Positions 1 to 8,791 of a stretch of 64,000 nucleotides of DNA are shown here, piece after piece. The stretch is from the NCBI GenBank assembly GCA_016191345.1, contig JACPOU010000012.1, positions 1-64,000 on the forward strand, read 5' to 3'. Position numbers and translations under genes: made by a program. Every line of letters begins with the position of its first letter. Position 1 is the first letter of the stretch. The DNA comes from Chloroflexota bacterium. GTDB lineage: Bacteria > Chloroflexota > Limnocylindria > Limnocylindrales > CSP1-4. The notes beneath the pieces are model-generated. The model was not told the origin of the DNA. It saw only the letters and a program-made list of their open reading frames with translations, and searched no databases.

Positions 1-14
1 TCGAAGCTCCTATG

Positions 15-1061
15 TCAAGCGGCCGCCGCGAGGGTGGCTCGCGGGGTCGCCCTGAGGCGCTCATCGTGGCCCATCCGGCGGTACACCTCGTCGCTGATCC
101 GCCGCCGGAGGGCGCGGATGGCCTCGGCCTTCGTGTCACCGGCAGCGAGCCGCTTGTCGAAGTACGCCCGACCGGCACCGCCGAGGCGGATCTGAGTGAT
201 GGCGATGCGGTGAAGGACCAGGTTGAGCTGGCGGTTGCCGGTCCGACTGAGCCGATGACGCTCGGTGTTGCCCGACCAGACCGGCAGCGGCGCCGTCCCG
301 TTGTGGCGAGCGAACGCGGCGGCCGATCGGAAGCGACCGACGCCGGCCGTCTCGCCGACCAGCTTGGCCGCACCGAGCGACCCGCAACCGACCAGCTCGA
401 GCAGGGTCGGGCTGAGGGTGGCCGCGAACCCAGCGATCTCGCGCTCGAGGTCGTTGATCGTTGCCGTCAGCTCACGGATCCGGACGACCAGCTCGCGGGC
501 GATCCGTCCGACCGTGCCCGGGGCCTCGGCCAGACGCTCGGCCAGGGCGTCGAGGATGACCGCCCGGTCGAGGGCGCGGGCGACTGGCTCGTTGCCGGGG
601 TCGAGCTCGTGGAGGTGCCAGCGCAGGCGGTTCTGCATCCGGGTCCGCTCGGCCACCAGGTCGTCGCGGTGATCGACGAGCAGGCGGACCTCGCGCTCGG
701 GACCGTCGAGGACCGCGGCCGGGAGGTCCTCACGCAGGGCCGCCCGGGCCACCGCGAGGGCGTCGATCGGGTCCGACTTGCCGCGCTCACGCGACGAGCG
801 CCGGGCCCCGGCCATCAGCTTGGGCGGGACATGGACCACCGCCTCGCCAGCGATGAGCAGGTCGGTCGACAGGCGCCGGGACAGATGCCGGACATCCTCG
901 ACCGCGAACGTCCGCTCGCCGAAGCGGGCGGCCCAGCGGACCAGCTCGAGATGACCCGTGCTGCGGGCGGCCACCGTCTTCTCGCCGAGCTTGCGGCCGG
1001 TCCCGTCGACGGCCACCGCAGTGTGCGTGGACTTGTGCGGATCGATCCCGATGACGATCAT
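15..1061 (-). CDS. IS110-family transposase (DEDD N-terminal domain plus C-terminal transposase domain)
   Basis: Translation from ATG at 1061: MIVIGIDPHKSTHTAVAVDGTGRKLGEK...KSDPIDALAVARAAL...LVGCGSLGAAKLVGETAGVGRFRSAAAFARHNGTAPLPVWSGNTERHRLSRTGNRQLN; typical IS110 pattern. Confidence 0.93.
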   Translation of the reverse strand: MIVIGIDPHKSTHTAVAVDGTGRKLGEKTVAARSTGHLELVRWAARFGERTFAVEDVRHLSRRLSTDLLIAGEAVVHVPPKLMAGARRSSRERGKSDPIDALAVARAALREDLPAAVLDGPEREVRLLVDHRDDLVAERTRMQNRLRWHLHELDPGNEPVARALDRAVILDALAERLAEAPGTVGRIARELVVRIRELTATINDLEREIAGFAATLSPTLLELVGCGSLGAAKLVGETAGVGRFRSAAAFARHNGTAPLPVWSGNTERHRLSRTGNRQLNLVLHRIAITQIRLGGAGRAYFDKRLAAGDTKAEAIRALRRRISDEVYRRMGHDERLRATPRATLAAAA

Positions 1062-1228
1062 CTCCTCGTCGCCTCCTGATCTGGGGTGACACCTTCCGGA
1101 CCGGCCGGTGGACACGCCTGAGTGGGGGCGGATACCACGCTCCTATGAAGTCACACCGGTCGGTCCGATCCATGTCCGGCGACCGGCACTTCGATGCGAG
1201 GCCACACCCGTCGGTGGGCAGCGATGCT
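1062..1228 (-). ncRNA. Candidate IS110 bridge (seek) RNA region
   Basis: Non-coding region 5' of an IS110-group transposase; strong hairpin at 1156-1186 (ccggtcg-gt-ccg-atccatgtc-cgg-cgaccgg). Confidence 0.3.
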
Positions 1229-1302
1229 ATGAGCCAGATCGCCGGACCCCGAAAGCGTGACACTCATGAGCCAGATCGCCGGACCCCGAAAGCGTGACAC
1301 TC
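1229..1302. repeat. Perfect 37-bp tandem direct repeat, 2 copies
   Basis: atgagccagatcgccggaccccgaaagcgtgacactc at 1229-1265 and 1266-1302, identical. Confidence 0.95.
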
Positions 1303-1335
1303 ACCCGCGATGGTAGCGGCCGGATCCGGATCGCC

Positions 1336-2481
1336 TCAGGCGACCTCGCGCCGGATCGTCGTCGCCCCGAGAACCACGAAGAAGATCGCGATCCCGGCGA
1401 GCACCGCCAGGTCCAGCTGCACAGCGCGGGTGCCCAGGTCGGCGCCCTTGATCATGACCTCGCGGAGGGCATCGACCGCGTACGTGACGGGCAGGATCCG
1501 GGCCACCGCCTGGAGGACGTCCGGCAGCCGCTCGACGGGCCAGAACACGCCGCCGAGGAGGCTCTGGGGCAGGATCACGAGCGGGATGAACTGGAGCATC
1601 TGGAGCTCAGTCCGGGCGAACGTCGAGAGGAAGATTCCCAGGTTGACCGCGCCGACGGCGAGGACCACGGCCACGAGGAACGCGATGAGCGGGCTGCCAG
1701 CCGACGCGACGCCCAGGCCGATCGTGAAGGCCGGGATCGGCCCGAGGGCCGGCACGTCGACGTTGGCCAGGATGAACAGGGTGAGGATGAGGACCTGGAG
1801 GACCGCGAAGAACCCGAAGCCGAGGCTGTAGCCGACGACGATCTCGGCCCGCGTCACGGGCGTCGAGAGCAGCCGCTCCAGCGTCCCGCCGACGCGCTCC
1901 CGGAGGAAGCTGATCCCGGTCAGGATGAAGACGAAGAAGTAGGCGAACAGGCCCAGGAACACCGGCGCGAGGGCATCGAGCTGGTCGGCGTCGGGCGAGA
2001 GGTAGATCGTCTCGTGCTCGATCGTGGGCAGGGTGGCGCCCGGAATGGGCAGGAGGGCGCCCGCGGCGCCGATGACCAGGCCCTGGACGGCCGCGATCTG
2101 GCCACCCTCCGCGGCCGGCTCCGACCCGTCGGTCACGAGCGTCAAACCCATCTGCAGGCCGGACCCGGAGACGATCAGGGCCATGTCACTCGCGCCCGAG
2201 CGGACCGCCTCCCGGGCCGCCGCCGCGTCGTCGGCCGTGCCGATCCCGATCCGGACGTCTCCGGGTGCCGCGAGCGCCGCGTCTCGCAGTGCCGTGACGA
2301 GCGCGTCCGGCGCCCCGGCCACCGCCACCTCGATCGACCCGCCGGTGGAGCCCCGGATCACCCAGCCGAGCAGGCCCGTGACGAGTAGCGGCGCGACGAT
2401 GAGGAGCGCGAGCGATCGGTGGTCGCGGCGGAAGCCCTGGGCGATCCGCCGCGCGACGGTCAGGACCCGGCGGAGACTCAT
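1336..2481 (-). CDS. ABC-2 type transporter permease
   Basis: Hydrophobic protein with FLRERVGGTLERLLSTPVTRAEIVVGYSLGFG and LPVTYAVDALREVM; ABC-2 permease hallmarks; overlaps the ATPase gene stop. Confidence 0.88.
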   Translation of the reverse strand: MSLRRVLTVARRIAQGFRRDHRSLALLIVAPLLVTGLLGWVIRGSTGGSIEVAVAGAPDALVTALRDAALAAPGDVRIGIGTADDAAAAREAVRSGASDMALIVSGSGLQMGLTLVTDGSEPAAEGGQIAAVQGLVIGAAGALLPIPGATLPTIEHETIYLSPDADQLDALAPVFLGLFAYFFVFILTGISFLRERVGGTLERLLSTPVTRAEIVVGYSLGFGFFAVLQVLILTLFILANVDVPALGPIPAFTIGLGVASAGSPLIAFLVAVVLAVGAVNLGIFLSTFARTELQMLQFIPLVILPQSLLGGVFWPVERLPDVLQAVARILPVTYAVDALREVMIKGADLGTRAVQLDLAVLAGIAIFFVVLGATTIRREVA

Positions 2482-3245
2482 CGCTCCCCCACCTCGTTCT
2501 CGGAACCGGCGACCGGCCGCCCCTCCGCGTCGAGGCCGGCGAACTGGAGAAAGGCGGTCTCGAGGTTGTCGGTCCCGGCGGTCGCGCGCAGCTCGGCGCC
2601 CGTCCCGCGCGCGATGACCCGGCCGGCGCGCACGAAGACGAGCTCGTCGCAGCGATCCGCCTCGTCCATGACGTGGCTCGCCACGAGGATGGTGGCGCCC
2701 TCCGCCGCCAGGCGCCGGAAGTGCGTCCAGAACTGGACGCGGAGCGCCGGATCGACGCCGACCGTGGGCTCGTCGAGGAACACGATCGGCGGCCGGTGGA
2801 CGAGCGTGATCGCGAGCGACAGCCGCCGCCGCATCCCCCCGGAGAGCTCCAGCGCCGGCGCCCCGCGCCGGTCCGTCAGCTCGACGAGGGCAAGCGCCGC
2901 ATCGAGGTCGGCGCGCGACGGCGACCCCTCGAGGTTGGCGAAGAAGGAGAGGTTCTCCCAGACGGACAGGTCCGGATAGAGGGCCTCGGCCTGGGGCATG
3001 TAGCCGATCCGTCCGAGCGTCGGCCGGTCCGGCATGGTCGTGCCGAGGACGCGGACGTGGCCGGCGGTCGGCCGGGCGAGGCCGGCGAGGAGGCGGATGA
3101 GCGTCGTCTTGCCTGATCCGTTCGGGCCGAGCAGACCGTAGATCCGGCCGGGCGCGAGCGCGAGGTCAACGCCGTCCACCGCGCGGATCGATCCGAAGAC
3201 CTTGCGCAGGCCGACGGCCTCCACCGCTGCCTCGAGGCCGTTCAT
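2478..3245 (-). CDS. ABC transporter ATP-binding protein
   Basis: Walker A GPNGSGKTT, signature LSGGMRRRLSLA, Walker B IVFLDEPTVGVDP; start ATG 3245. Confidence 0.93.
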   Translation of the reverse strand: MNGLEAAVEAVGLRKVFGSIRAVDGVDLALAPGRIYGLLGPNGSGKTTLIRLLAGLARPTAGHVRVLGTTMPDRPTLGRIGYMPQAEALYPDLSVWENLSFFANLEGSPSRADLDAALALVELTDRRGAPALELSGGMRRRLSLAITLVHRPPIVFLDEPTVGVDPALRVQFWTHFRRLAAEGATILVASHVMDEADRCDELVFVRAGRVIARGTGAELRATAGTDNLETAFLQFAGLDAEGRPVAGSENEVGER

Positions 3246-4333
3246 CCGCCGGGAGGATAGTCCTCCCCGCGACGCGCGGTGGGCTTGCGGCGCGGCTCGG
3301 CCCACCTGCCGCCGTCGGCGTGTGCCTGGGGCGCCGGGCCCCGCCTGCCGCCGTCGGCGTGTGCCTGCGGCCCCCCGGCGCCCGTTGGGCTCTTGCGCCG
3401 CTGCTGCGGCCGGCCCGGTTCCGCCGGCGGCGCGGCGGGCTTCGGCACGCGGCCGCCGGACTTGCCCGGCCCGGACCGTCCGGGGGCCACGGGCTTGCGC
3501 GGTCGGGTCGTGCCCGGGTCGACGGTCCGTGGCCCGCTCGGCGCCCGGCGGACCGGGCCCGGCACGCCCGCCCCAAGGCTCCGGATCTCGGGCGCCCGGA
3601 GGAGGCGCGCGCGGCCCGAGGGCAGGTCGTCGACCCGGAGCGGCCCGATCCGGACCCGGACGAGCCGTTCGATGGGCGCCCCGACTGCCCCGAACATCCG
3701 CCGGAGCTGGCGCTTCCAGCCCTGGCCGAGGATCGCCCGGTACCAGGTGAGCCCGTCGGACGGCTCGGGGTCGAGGAGTGCCACCAGGCGGCGGGTCTCG
3801 ATCCCCGTCGCGAGCCGGAGCGGCGACTCGAGCCTGGCGAGGCCCTCCTCGAGCGGGATGCCGGCCTTGAGCTGTGTCAGCTGCTCGGCGTCGAGCGCGC
3901 GGCCGACCCCGATCGCGTACTCGCGCTGGACGCCGAACCGCGGGTGCAGGACCTTCTCCGACCACTCCCCGTCGTTCGTGAGGATCAGGAGGCCCTCGGA
4001 ATCCTGGTCCAGCCGGCCGACCGGGTAGAGCCGCGTCCCGTCCGGGACGAGCGCCGTCGGGACGAGGTCAAGGACGGTCGTGTCGGCGTGCCGGTCGCGG
4101 GTCGTGGAGGTGACCCCGGCGGGCTTGTGGAGGGCCACGTAGGCGCGCGCCGCGCCGACGCCGACGGGCCAGCCGTCCACCTCGATCCGGGCGACCGCGG
4201 GATCCACCTTCTGCCCGATCGTGGCCGCCCGCCCGTCAACCCGGACGCGGCCGGCCGCGATCATCGCCTCGCTCTCGCGGCGCGACGCCACGCCGGCAGC
4301 GGCGAGCACCTTCTGGAGCCGTTCCTCAGGCAT
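3242..4333 (-). CDS. rluB: rRNA pseudouridine synthase (RluB/RsuA family) with repetitive basic C-terminal tail
   Basis: S4 domain MPEERLQKVLAAAGVASRRESEAMI; catalytic GRLDQDSEGLLILTNDG; sits next to scpB. Confidence 0.9.
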   Translation of the reverse strand: MPEERLQKVLAAAGVASRRESEAMIAAGRVRVDGRAATIGQKVDPAVARIEVDGWPVGVGAARAYVALHKPAGVTSTTRDRHADTTVLDLVPTALVPDGTRLYPVGRLDQDSEGLLILTNDGEWSEKVLHPRFGVQREYAIGVGRALDAEQLTQLKAGIPLEEGLARLESPLRLATGIETRRLVALLDPEPSDGLTWYRAILGQGWKRQLRRMFGAVGAPIERLVRVRIGPLRVDDLPSGRARLLRAPEIRSLGAGVPGPVRRAPSGPRTVDPGTTRPRKPVAPGRSGPGKSGGRVPKPAAPPAEPGRPQQRRKSPTGAGGPQAHADGGRRGPAPQAHADGGRWAEPRRKPTARRGEDYPPGG

Positions 4334-5027
4334 CAGCGCTGCCGTCGAGGTCGAAGAGGCCGCGCACCGGCTGGCCCTCCGCCTCCGGATCCGGCTCCAT
4401 CCGGGCCATCGCGTCGGGAACCGTCTCAGCCGCGAGGCGGCCGGCGACCTCCACCTCGAGGGGCGGCAGGTCGTCGACCGACGTCAGCCCGAAACGCTCC
4501 AGGAAGTCGAAGCCGGTGCCGTAGAGGATCGGCCGGCCCGGCGCGTCGGCGCGACCCAGCTCCACGATCAATCGCCGGTGCAGCAGGCTCCGCAGGCTGT
4601 AGTCCGAATCGACGCCCCGGATCCGCTCCACGGCGGCCTTCGTGACGGGTTGCCGGTAGGCGACGATCGCGAGAGTCTCGAGGACCGCGGTCGAGAGGCG
4701 GACCGCGTCCGTGCCCACGTAGCGGGCGATGAGGGCGCCTGCCTCCGGCGCGGTGACGAGCTCGACCCGGTCCCCGGACAGGACGAGGCGGATCCCGCGG
4801 TCGGCAAGGCTGACCTCGAGGTCGCCGAGGCGCGCATCGACGGTGGCGCGGTCCACGCCCGCGAGCGTCGCGATCTCGCGGCGGGAGAGGGGCCGTTCCG
4901 AGACGAACAGGAGCGCCTCCAGGGCGGCCTCGCTCAGCTCGATGGGCGCGGCCGCGGCCGGCGTCCCTTCGGCCTCGGCCGTCGTCGAGGCATCCGCGGC
5001 CACGTCGAGGTTGCGCTCGAGGGTCAT
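4326..5027 (-). CDS. scpB: Segregation and condensation protein B
   Basis: EAALEALLFVSERPLSRREIATLAG...LETLAIVAYRQPVTKAAVERIRGVDSDYSLRSLLHRRLI. Confidence 0.95.
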   Translation of the reverse strand: MTLERNLDVAADASTTAEAEGTPAAAAPIELSEAALEALLFVSERPLSRREIATLAGVDRATVDARLGDLEVSLADRGIRLVLSGDRVELVTAPEAGALIARYVGTDAVRLSTAVLETLAIVAYRQPVTKAAVERIRGVDSDYSLRSLLHRRLIVELGRADAPGRPILYGTGFDFLERFGLTSVDDLPPLEVEVAGRLAAETVPDAMARMEPDPEAEGQPVRGLFDLDGSADA

Positions 5028-5917
5028 CGGAAGGATCCCAGTGATTCATCGAGCGGCTCGTCGGCGGCGGGGACGGAGAGGCCCGAGGCCGCCCGCTCCG
5101 CGACGGTCGTTCGCCGGGCCACGATCGGCCCGAACGGCTCCGCCTGCTCGACCACGATCTCGCGCCGCTTCGTCAGCTCCAGCATCGCGAGAAAGGTCAC
5201 CGCGATGACGACACGGTCCCGAACACCGTCGAGGAGCTCCTGGAGGACGAAGGACGGGGCGTCGCGCAGGGCCTCGCGGATGATCCGGGCCCGCTGCGTG
5301 AGCGTCACCGTCCGGGGCACCGTCTCCGGCGGTGGAGGCGGCGGCGCGATGATCCGGGCGAGCGAGCCAAGCGCGTTCCCGAGGGACGCCGGGTCGAGGG
5401 GCGGGAGGTCGGCCGGCCGTGCCTCGGCGATCCCGGCCGCCTGGGCGGCCGCCGGCTCGCGCCGGAACAGCCCGATCCGCTCGCTGGCCATGGCCTGGAG
5501 CGCCGCGCCGGCATCGCGGTACGCCTTGTAGAGCAGCAGCCGTGCCCGCAGCTCCGCCTCCGGATCGGCCCCCTCGTCGGGGAGCTCGCCGGGCTCGGCG
5601 GGCGCTTCCCGGCGCGGCAGGATGGCCCGGCTCTTGATGAGGATGAGCTGGCTCGCCACGGCCACGAACGCGCTGATATTCCCGATCCGGTCATCGTCGA
5701 GGCCGGCGAGCGCATCGAGGTAGGCCTCGGCGAGCCCGCCCAACGGCACGCTCAGGACGTCCAGCCGGCGCGCCTCGATGAGGGAGAGCAGGAGTCCCAG
5801 CGGGCCCTCCCAGAGATCCAGCTGGACGTGCGTCGCCTGCTCCGGCTGGCGCCCCGCCCCGAACCGGACGCCCGGGTTCGTGCGGGCGACCGGAACGCCG
5901 ATCGGCGCCTCGAGCAT
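5024..5917 (-). CDS. scpA: Segregation and condensation protein A
   Basis: DLWEGPLGLLLSLIEARRLDVLSVPLGGLAEAYL...SAFVAVASQLILIKSRAILP; start ATG 5917. Confidence 0.95.
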   Translation of the reverse strand: MLEAPIGVPVARTNPGVRFGAGRQPEQATHVQLDLWEGPLGLLLSLIEARRLDVLSVPLGGLAEAYLDALAGLDDDRIGNISAFVAVASQLILIKSRAILPRREAPAEPGELPDEGADPEAELRARLLLYKAYRDAGAALQAMASERIGLFRREPAAAQAAGIAEARPADLPPLDPASLGNALGSLARIIAPPPPPPETVPRTVTLTQRARIIREALRDAPSFVLQELLDGVRDRVVIAVTFLAMLELTKRREIVVEQAEPFGPIVARRTTVAERAASGLSVPAADEPLDESLGSFR

Positions 5918-5919
5918 CG

Positions 5920-6423
5920 TCAGTTCGCCTCGTCCGCGAGCCGCAGGCGCTCGCCGAACTCGGGATCGCGCGGCGCCTCCTGCCAGCGGATGAGCTCCAC
6001 GGTCCGGGCGGAGCAGCCGGCCGCGGCAGCCAGGCGAGCGGACAGCTCGGGGTGGTCGCGGAGACGGTCGAGTGGCGCCGCGAGGCCCGGGATGCGGTGG
6101 GCGGCCGCGGTGACCCAGCCGCCCCAAGCCTGGCCCAGGGAATGCAGGACGCGGGGCAGCGGGCCGGTGGCGCCCTTGCCCGCGTCGTGGAGCAGGCCCG
6201 CGGCGAGCACGTCGGGCTCGTCGACGCCCTCCGCTCGGAGCGTCGCGGCGACATCGAGGCCGTGGCGCCGGTCGGCGACGTGCATCGCGTCGAAGAGCTC
6301 CAGCTGGGCCGGCGTGAGCCAGCCCTCGAGCGACGCGCGCTCCGCCGCGCTCACGCGGGCCCGGAGGTGAGAACGGAACTGGCGGAGCTTCCCGGCCCAC
6401 CAGGACCGCGAACCGGGCCTCAC
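5920..6423 (-). CDS. HD-domain protein
   Basis: AGLLHDAGKGATGPLPRV and QLELFDAMHVADRRHGLDVAATL; HD phosphohydrolase-like. Confidence 0.7.
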   Translation of the reverse strand: MRPGSRSWWAGKLRQFRSHLRARVSAAERASLEGWLTPAQLELFDAMHVADRRHGLDVAATLRAEGVDEPDVLAAGLLHDAGKGATGPLPRVLHSLGQAWGGWVTAAAHRIPGLAAPLDRLRDHPELSARLAAAAGCSARTVELIRWQEAPRDPEFGERLRLADEAN

Positions 6424-7055
6424 TGCCCCAGCAGGAAGCGGGTGATCGGGTCCGCCACGACGTCGAAGACGATGTTCAGGGGCGACGGGAGGCCGATGAG
6501 CCGCGGCACGAAGATCAGGGCCAGGAGGATCATCGGCCCGTACTGGTCGAGCGTCGCCCGGAGCCGGAACGAGGTCTGCTGGTCCACGAGCGCGTAGAGG
6601 ACCTTCGAGCCGTCGAGCGGTGGCAGCGGGATCAGGTTGAAGACCATGAGCAGGACGTTGATCGAGATGAAGAACTCGAGGATCGTCAGGGCGACGATCG
6701 GCACCTCCATGCCGGTCAGGACGATGTAGCGGTACGGGATCGCGGCCGCGGTCGCGAGGACGAGATTGGAGAACGGGCCCGCGACCGCCACGATCGCCTC
6801 GCCGTTCCGCCCGCCCCGCAGGTTGAACGGGTTGTACGGCGTCGGCTTGGCCCAGCCGAAGCCGGCGACGAGGATGAGGATCGCGCCGAGCGGGTCCAGG
6901 TGGGCGAGCGGATTGAGGGTCAGGCGTCCGAGGAGCTTCGCGGTCCCGTCCCCGAGCCGGTACGCGGCCAGCGCGTGGCTGAACTCGTGGAACGGCAGCG
7001 CCACGAGGAGGACGAGCGCGGCGGCGATGATGAACTCGGGGGTCAGGTTGAACAT
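6420..7055 (-). CDS. Site-2 protease family (M50) membrane metalloprotease
   Basis: HEFSHALAAYRLGD (HExxH), NPLAHLDPLGAIL, LIPLPPLDGSKVLYAL. Confidence 0.9.
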   Translation of the reverse strand: MFNLTPEFIIAAALVLLVALPFHEFSHALAAYRLGDGTAKLLGRLTLNPLAHLDPLGAILILVAGFGWAKPTPYNPFNLRGGRNGEAIVAVAGPFSNLVLATAAAIPYRYIVLTGMEVPIVALTILEFFISINVLLMVFNLIPLPPLDGSKVLYALVDQQTSFRLRATLDQYGPMILLALIFVPRLIGLPSPLNIVFDVVADPITRFLLGQ

Positions 7056-7113
7056 GCGGGTGGAGACTCCGGTCGGCGGGGGGGGGTCGGCCAATGGTAG
7101 CCGCCCGGTCCGG

Positions 7114-7797
7114 CTAGAGCCGCGCGAGGAGCTCCTGCTTCTTGGCCTCGTACTCCGCCGGGCTGATCGCGCCGCGATCGCGGAGCGTCGCCAGCTCGCC
7201 GAGGGAGCGGGTCACCTCGTCCGGCGTCATCGGCCGGGCCGGCGTCCCGCCGGTGCCCGGCGCGCGGAGCGGGGGCGACGGCATTCGCTGGCCCTCGGAC
7301 TCGAGGAGGTACTTCTGGTCGAGCATGACCTTCTTGAACGTCGCCGCCTGGTTGAGCATCCGGTACCGGTCCACGGCGACGTCCGCCGCGGTCAGGATGT
7401 CGAGGTCGCCGTAGCCGAAGATCCGGCCGAACAGGTTCTGCTCCAGGACCGCGTCGTTGATCTTCTCGAGCGAGCTGTCGGCGGAGCGCTTGTTGATGAT
7501 CCCCTCGACCTTGAGGACGCGGCGATTCGTCACGAGGTAGTCCTGCGCGTACCAGCTCCAATAGTGCCGGGCGAGGAGCAAGACGGAGATGACGAGCATG
7601 GCCAGGATGACGTAGCCCGCGAGGAGGTCCGCGGCGCCGTCCAGCTTGAGCTGGAGGCGCAGGACGATCAGGACGACCGCGGCGAGGAAGAGTGCCCAGG
7701 GCACCCGGGCGTCCACGATCGTCGCGAGCCAGTGCTGCCGCGTGCGGAGCGCGATCCGCTCGCCGTCCGAGAGCAGGGTGTCGGCATACCGGGCCAC
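7114..7797 (-). CDS. PH-domain (bPH2) membrane protein with C-terminal SHOCT-like motif
   Basis: DYLVTNRRVLKVEGIINKRSADSSLEKINDAVLEQNLFGRIFGYGDLDI; LRDRGAISPAEYEAKKQELLARL. Confidence 0.8.
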   Translation of the reverse strand: MARYADTLLSDGERIALRTRQHWLATIVDARVPWALFLAAVVLIVLRLQLKLDGAADLLAGYVILAMLVISVLLLARHYWSWYAQDYLVTNRRVLKVEGIINKRSADSSLEKINDAVLEQNLFGRIFGYGDLDILTAADVAVDRYRMLNQAATFKKVMLDQKYLLESEGQRMPSPPLRAPGTGGTPARPMTPDEVTRSLGELATLRDRGAISPAEYEAKKQELLARL

Positions 7798-7812
7798 GGG
7801 CTGTGATCCTCC

Positions 7813-8778
7813 TCAGGCTCGCGGATGGGCTCGGGCGTACACCTCGCGGATCCGCTCGCCGGTCAGGTGCGTGTAAAGCTGGGTCGTGCTGATACTCGCA
7901 TGCCCGAGCAACTCCTGGACGATGCGCAGGTCCGCCCCGCCCTCGAGGAGGTGGGTCGCGAACGAGTGACGCAGCGTGTGCGGGCTGACCCGGTCCGCGA
8001 GCCCCGCGATCGCGGCCGCGCGCTTCACGGCCGCCCAGGCCTGCTGGCGCGCGAGCCGCCGCCCGCGGTCGCCGAGGAAGAGCGGGCCGCCGCGCGGCGG
8101 CGCGACGTGGCGGGCAGCCAGGAGCACGATGCGCGGGCCGTCGATCCAGCGGCCGAGGGCGGCCAGGGCCTCGTCGCCGACCGGCACCAGCCGTTCCTTG
8201 TCGCCCTTGCCGATGACCCGGACGAAGGCCGATTCGATCGACAGGTCCTCGCGGTCCAGGCCGAGCGCCTCGGAGATCCGGAGTCCCGCCGCGTAGAGGA
8301 GCTCGAGGAGGGCACGATCGCGGATCGTCCGCGCCCACGGATCGCCGGCCTCATCACCGGAGCCGTCGGCGCCCGCTCGGCCGCCGTCCGTGGCGTCGAG
8401 GAGCCGCTCGACCTCGTCGACCGTGAGGGTCTCGGGGAGCAGCCGCGACATCTTCGGCAGGTCGAGGTGGGCGGCGACGTCCACCCTGATCAGCCCCTCG
8501 CCGAAGGCGAAGCGGTAGAAGCCGCGGATCGCGGCCGTCCGGCGGCGGAGGCTCGTCGGCGCGAGCCCGGGATCCGAGGGCCGGCCGCGACGGGTCCGCG
8601 CGGCGAGGTAGCGGACCGCGGCGTCGGGACCGCGGGCCCAGTCTCGGCCGGTGCCGCGGGCGGCGGCGAAGTCGTCCAGGTCGCCCCGATAGGCCCGGAT
8701 CGTCGCCGGCGAGAGGCCCTTCTCGACCTGTAGGAAGTCCAGGTAGGCGGCGATCGCCGCGTCGACGTCCGTGGCCAC
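7813..8778 (-). CDS. xerD: Tyrosine recombinase, XerC/XerD family
   Basis: LLELLYAAGLRISEALGL, SPHTLRHSFATHLLEGGADLRIVQELLGHASISTTQLYTH; GTG start 8778 inferred. Confidence 0.88.
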   Translation of the reverse strand: MATDVDAAIAAYLDFLQVEKGLSPATIRAYRGDLDDFAAARGTGRDWARGPDAAVRYLAARTRRGRPSDPGLAPTSLRRRTAAIRGFYRFAFGEGLIRVDVAAHLDLPKMSRLLPETLTVDEVERLLDATDGGRAGADGSGDEAGDPWARTIRDRALLELLYAAGLRISEALGLDREDLSIESAFVRVIGKGDKERLVPVGDEALAALGRWIDGPRIVLLAARHVAPPRGGPLFLGDRGRRLARQQAWAAVKRAAAIAGLADRVSPHTLRHSFATHLLEGGADLRIVQELLGHASISTTQLYTHLTGERIREVYARAHPRA

Positions 8779-8791
8779 GGCCGGGCCGGCG

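Larger units (their letters stand above)
1..1302 (-). mobile_element. IS110-like insertion sequence, truncated by the left window edge; right boundary uncertain
   Basis: Transposase CDS plus ~170 bp upstream non-coding region and a 37-bp tandem duplication at 1229-1302. Confidence 0.55.

Noticed and set aside
12-1079. 355-aa plus-strand ORF opposite the IS110 transposase
   Set aside because: Exact antisense of the transposase with low-complexity composition.
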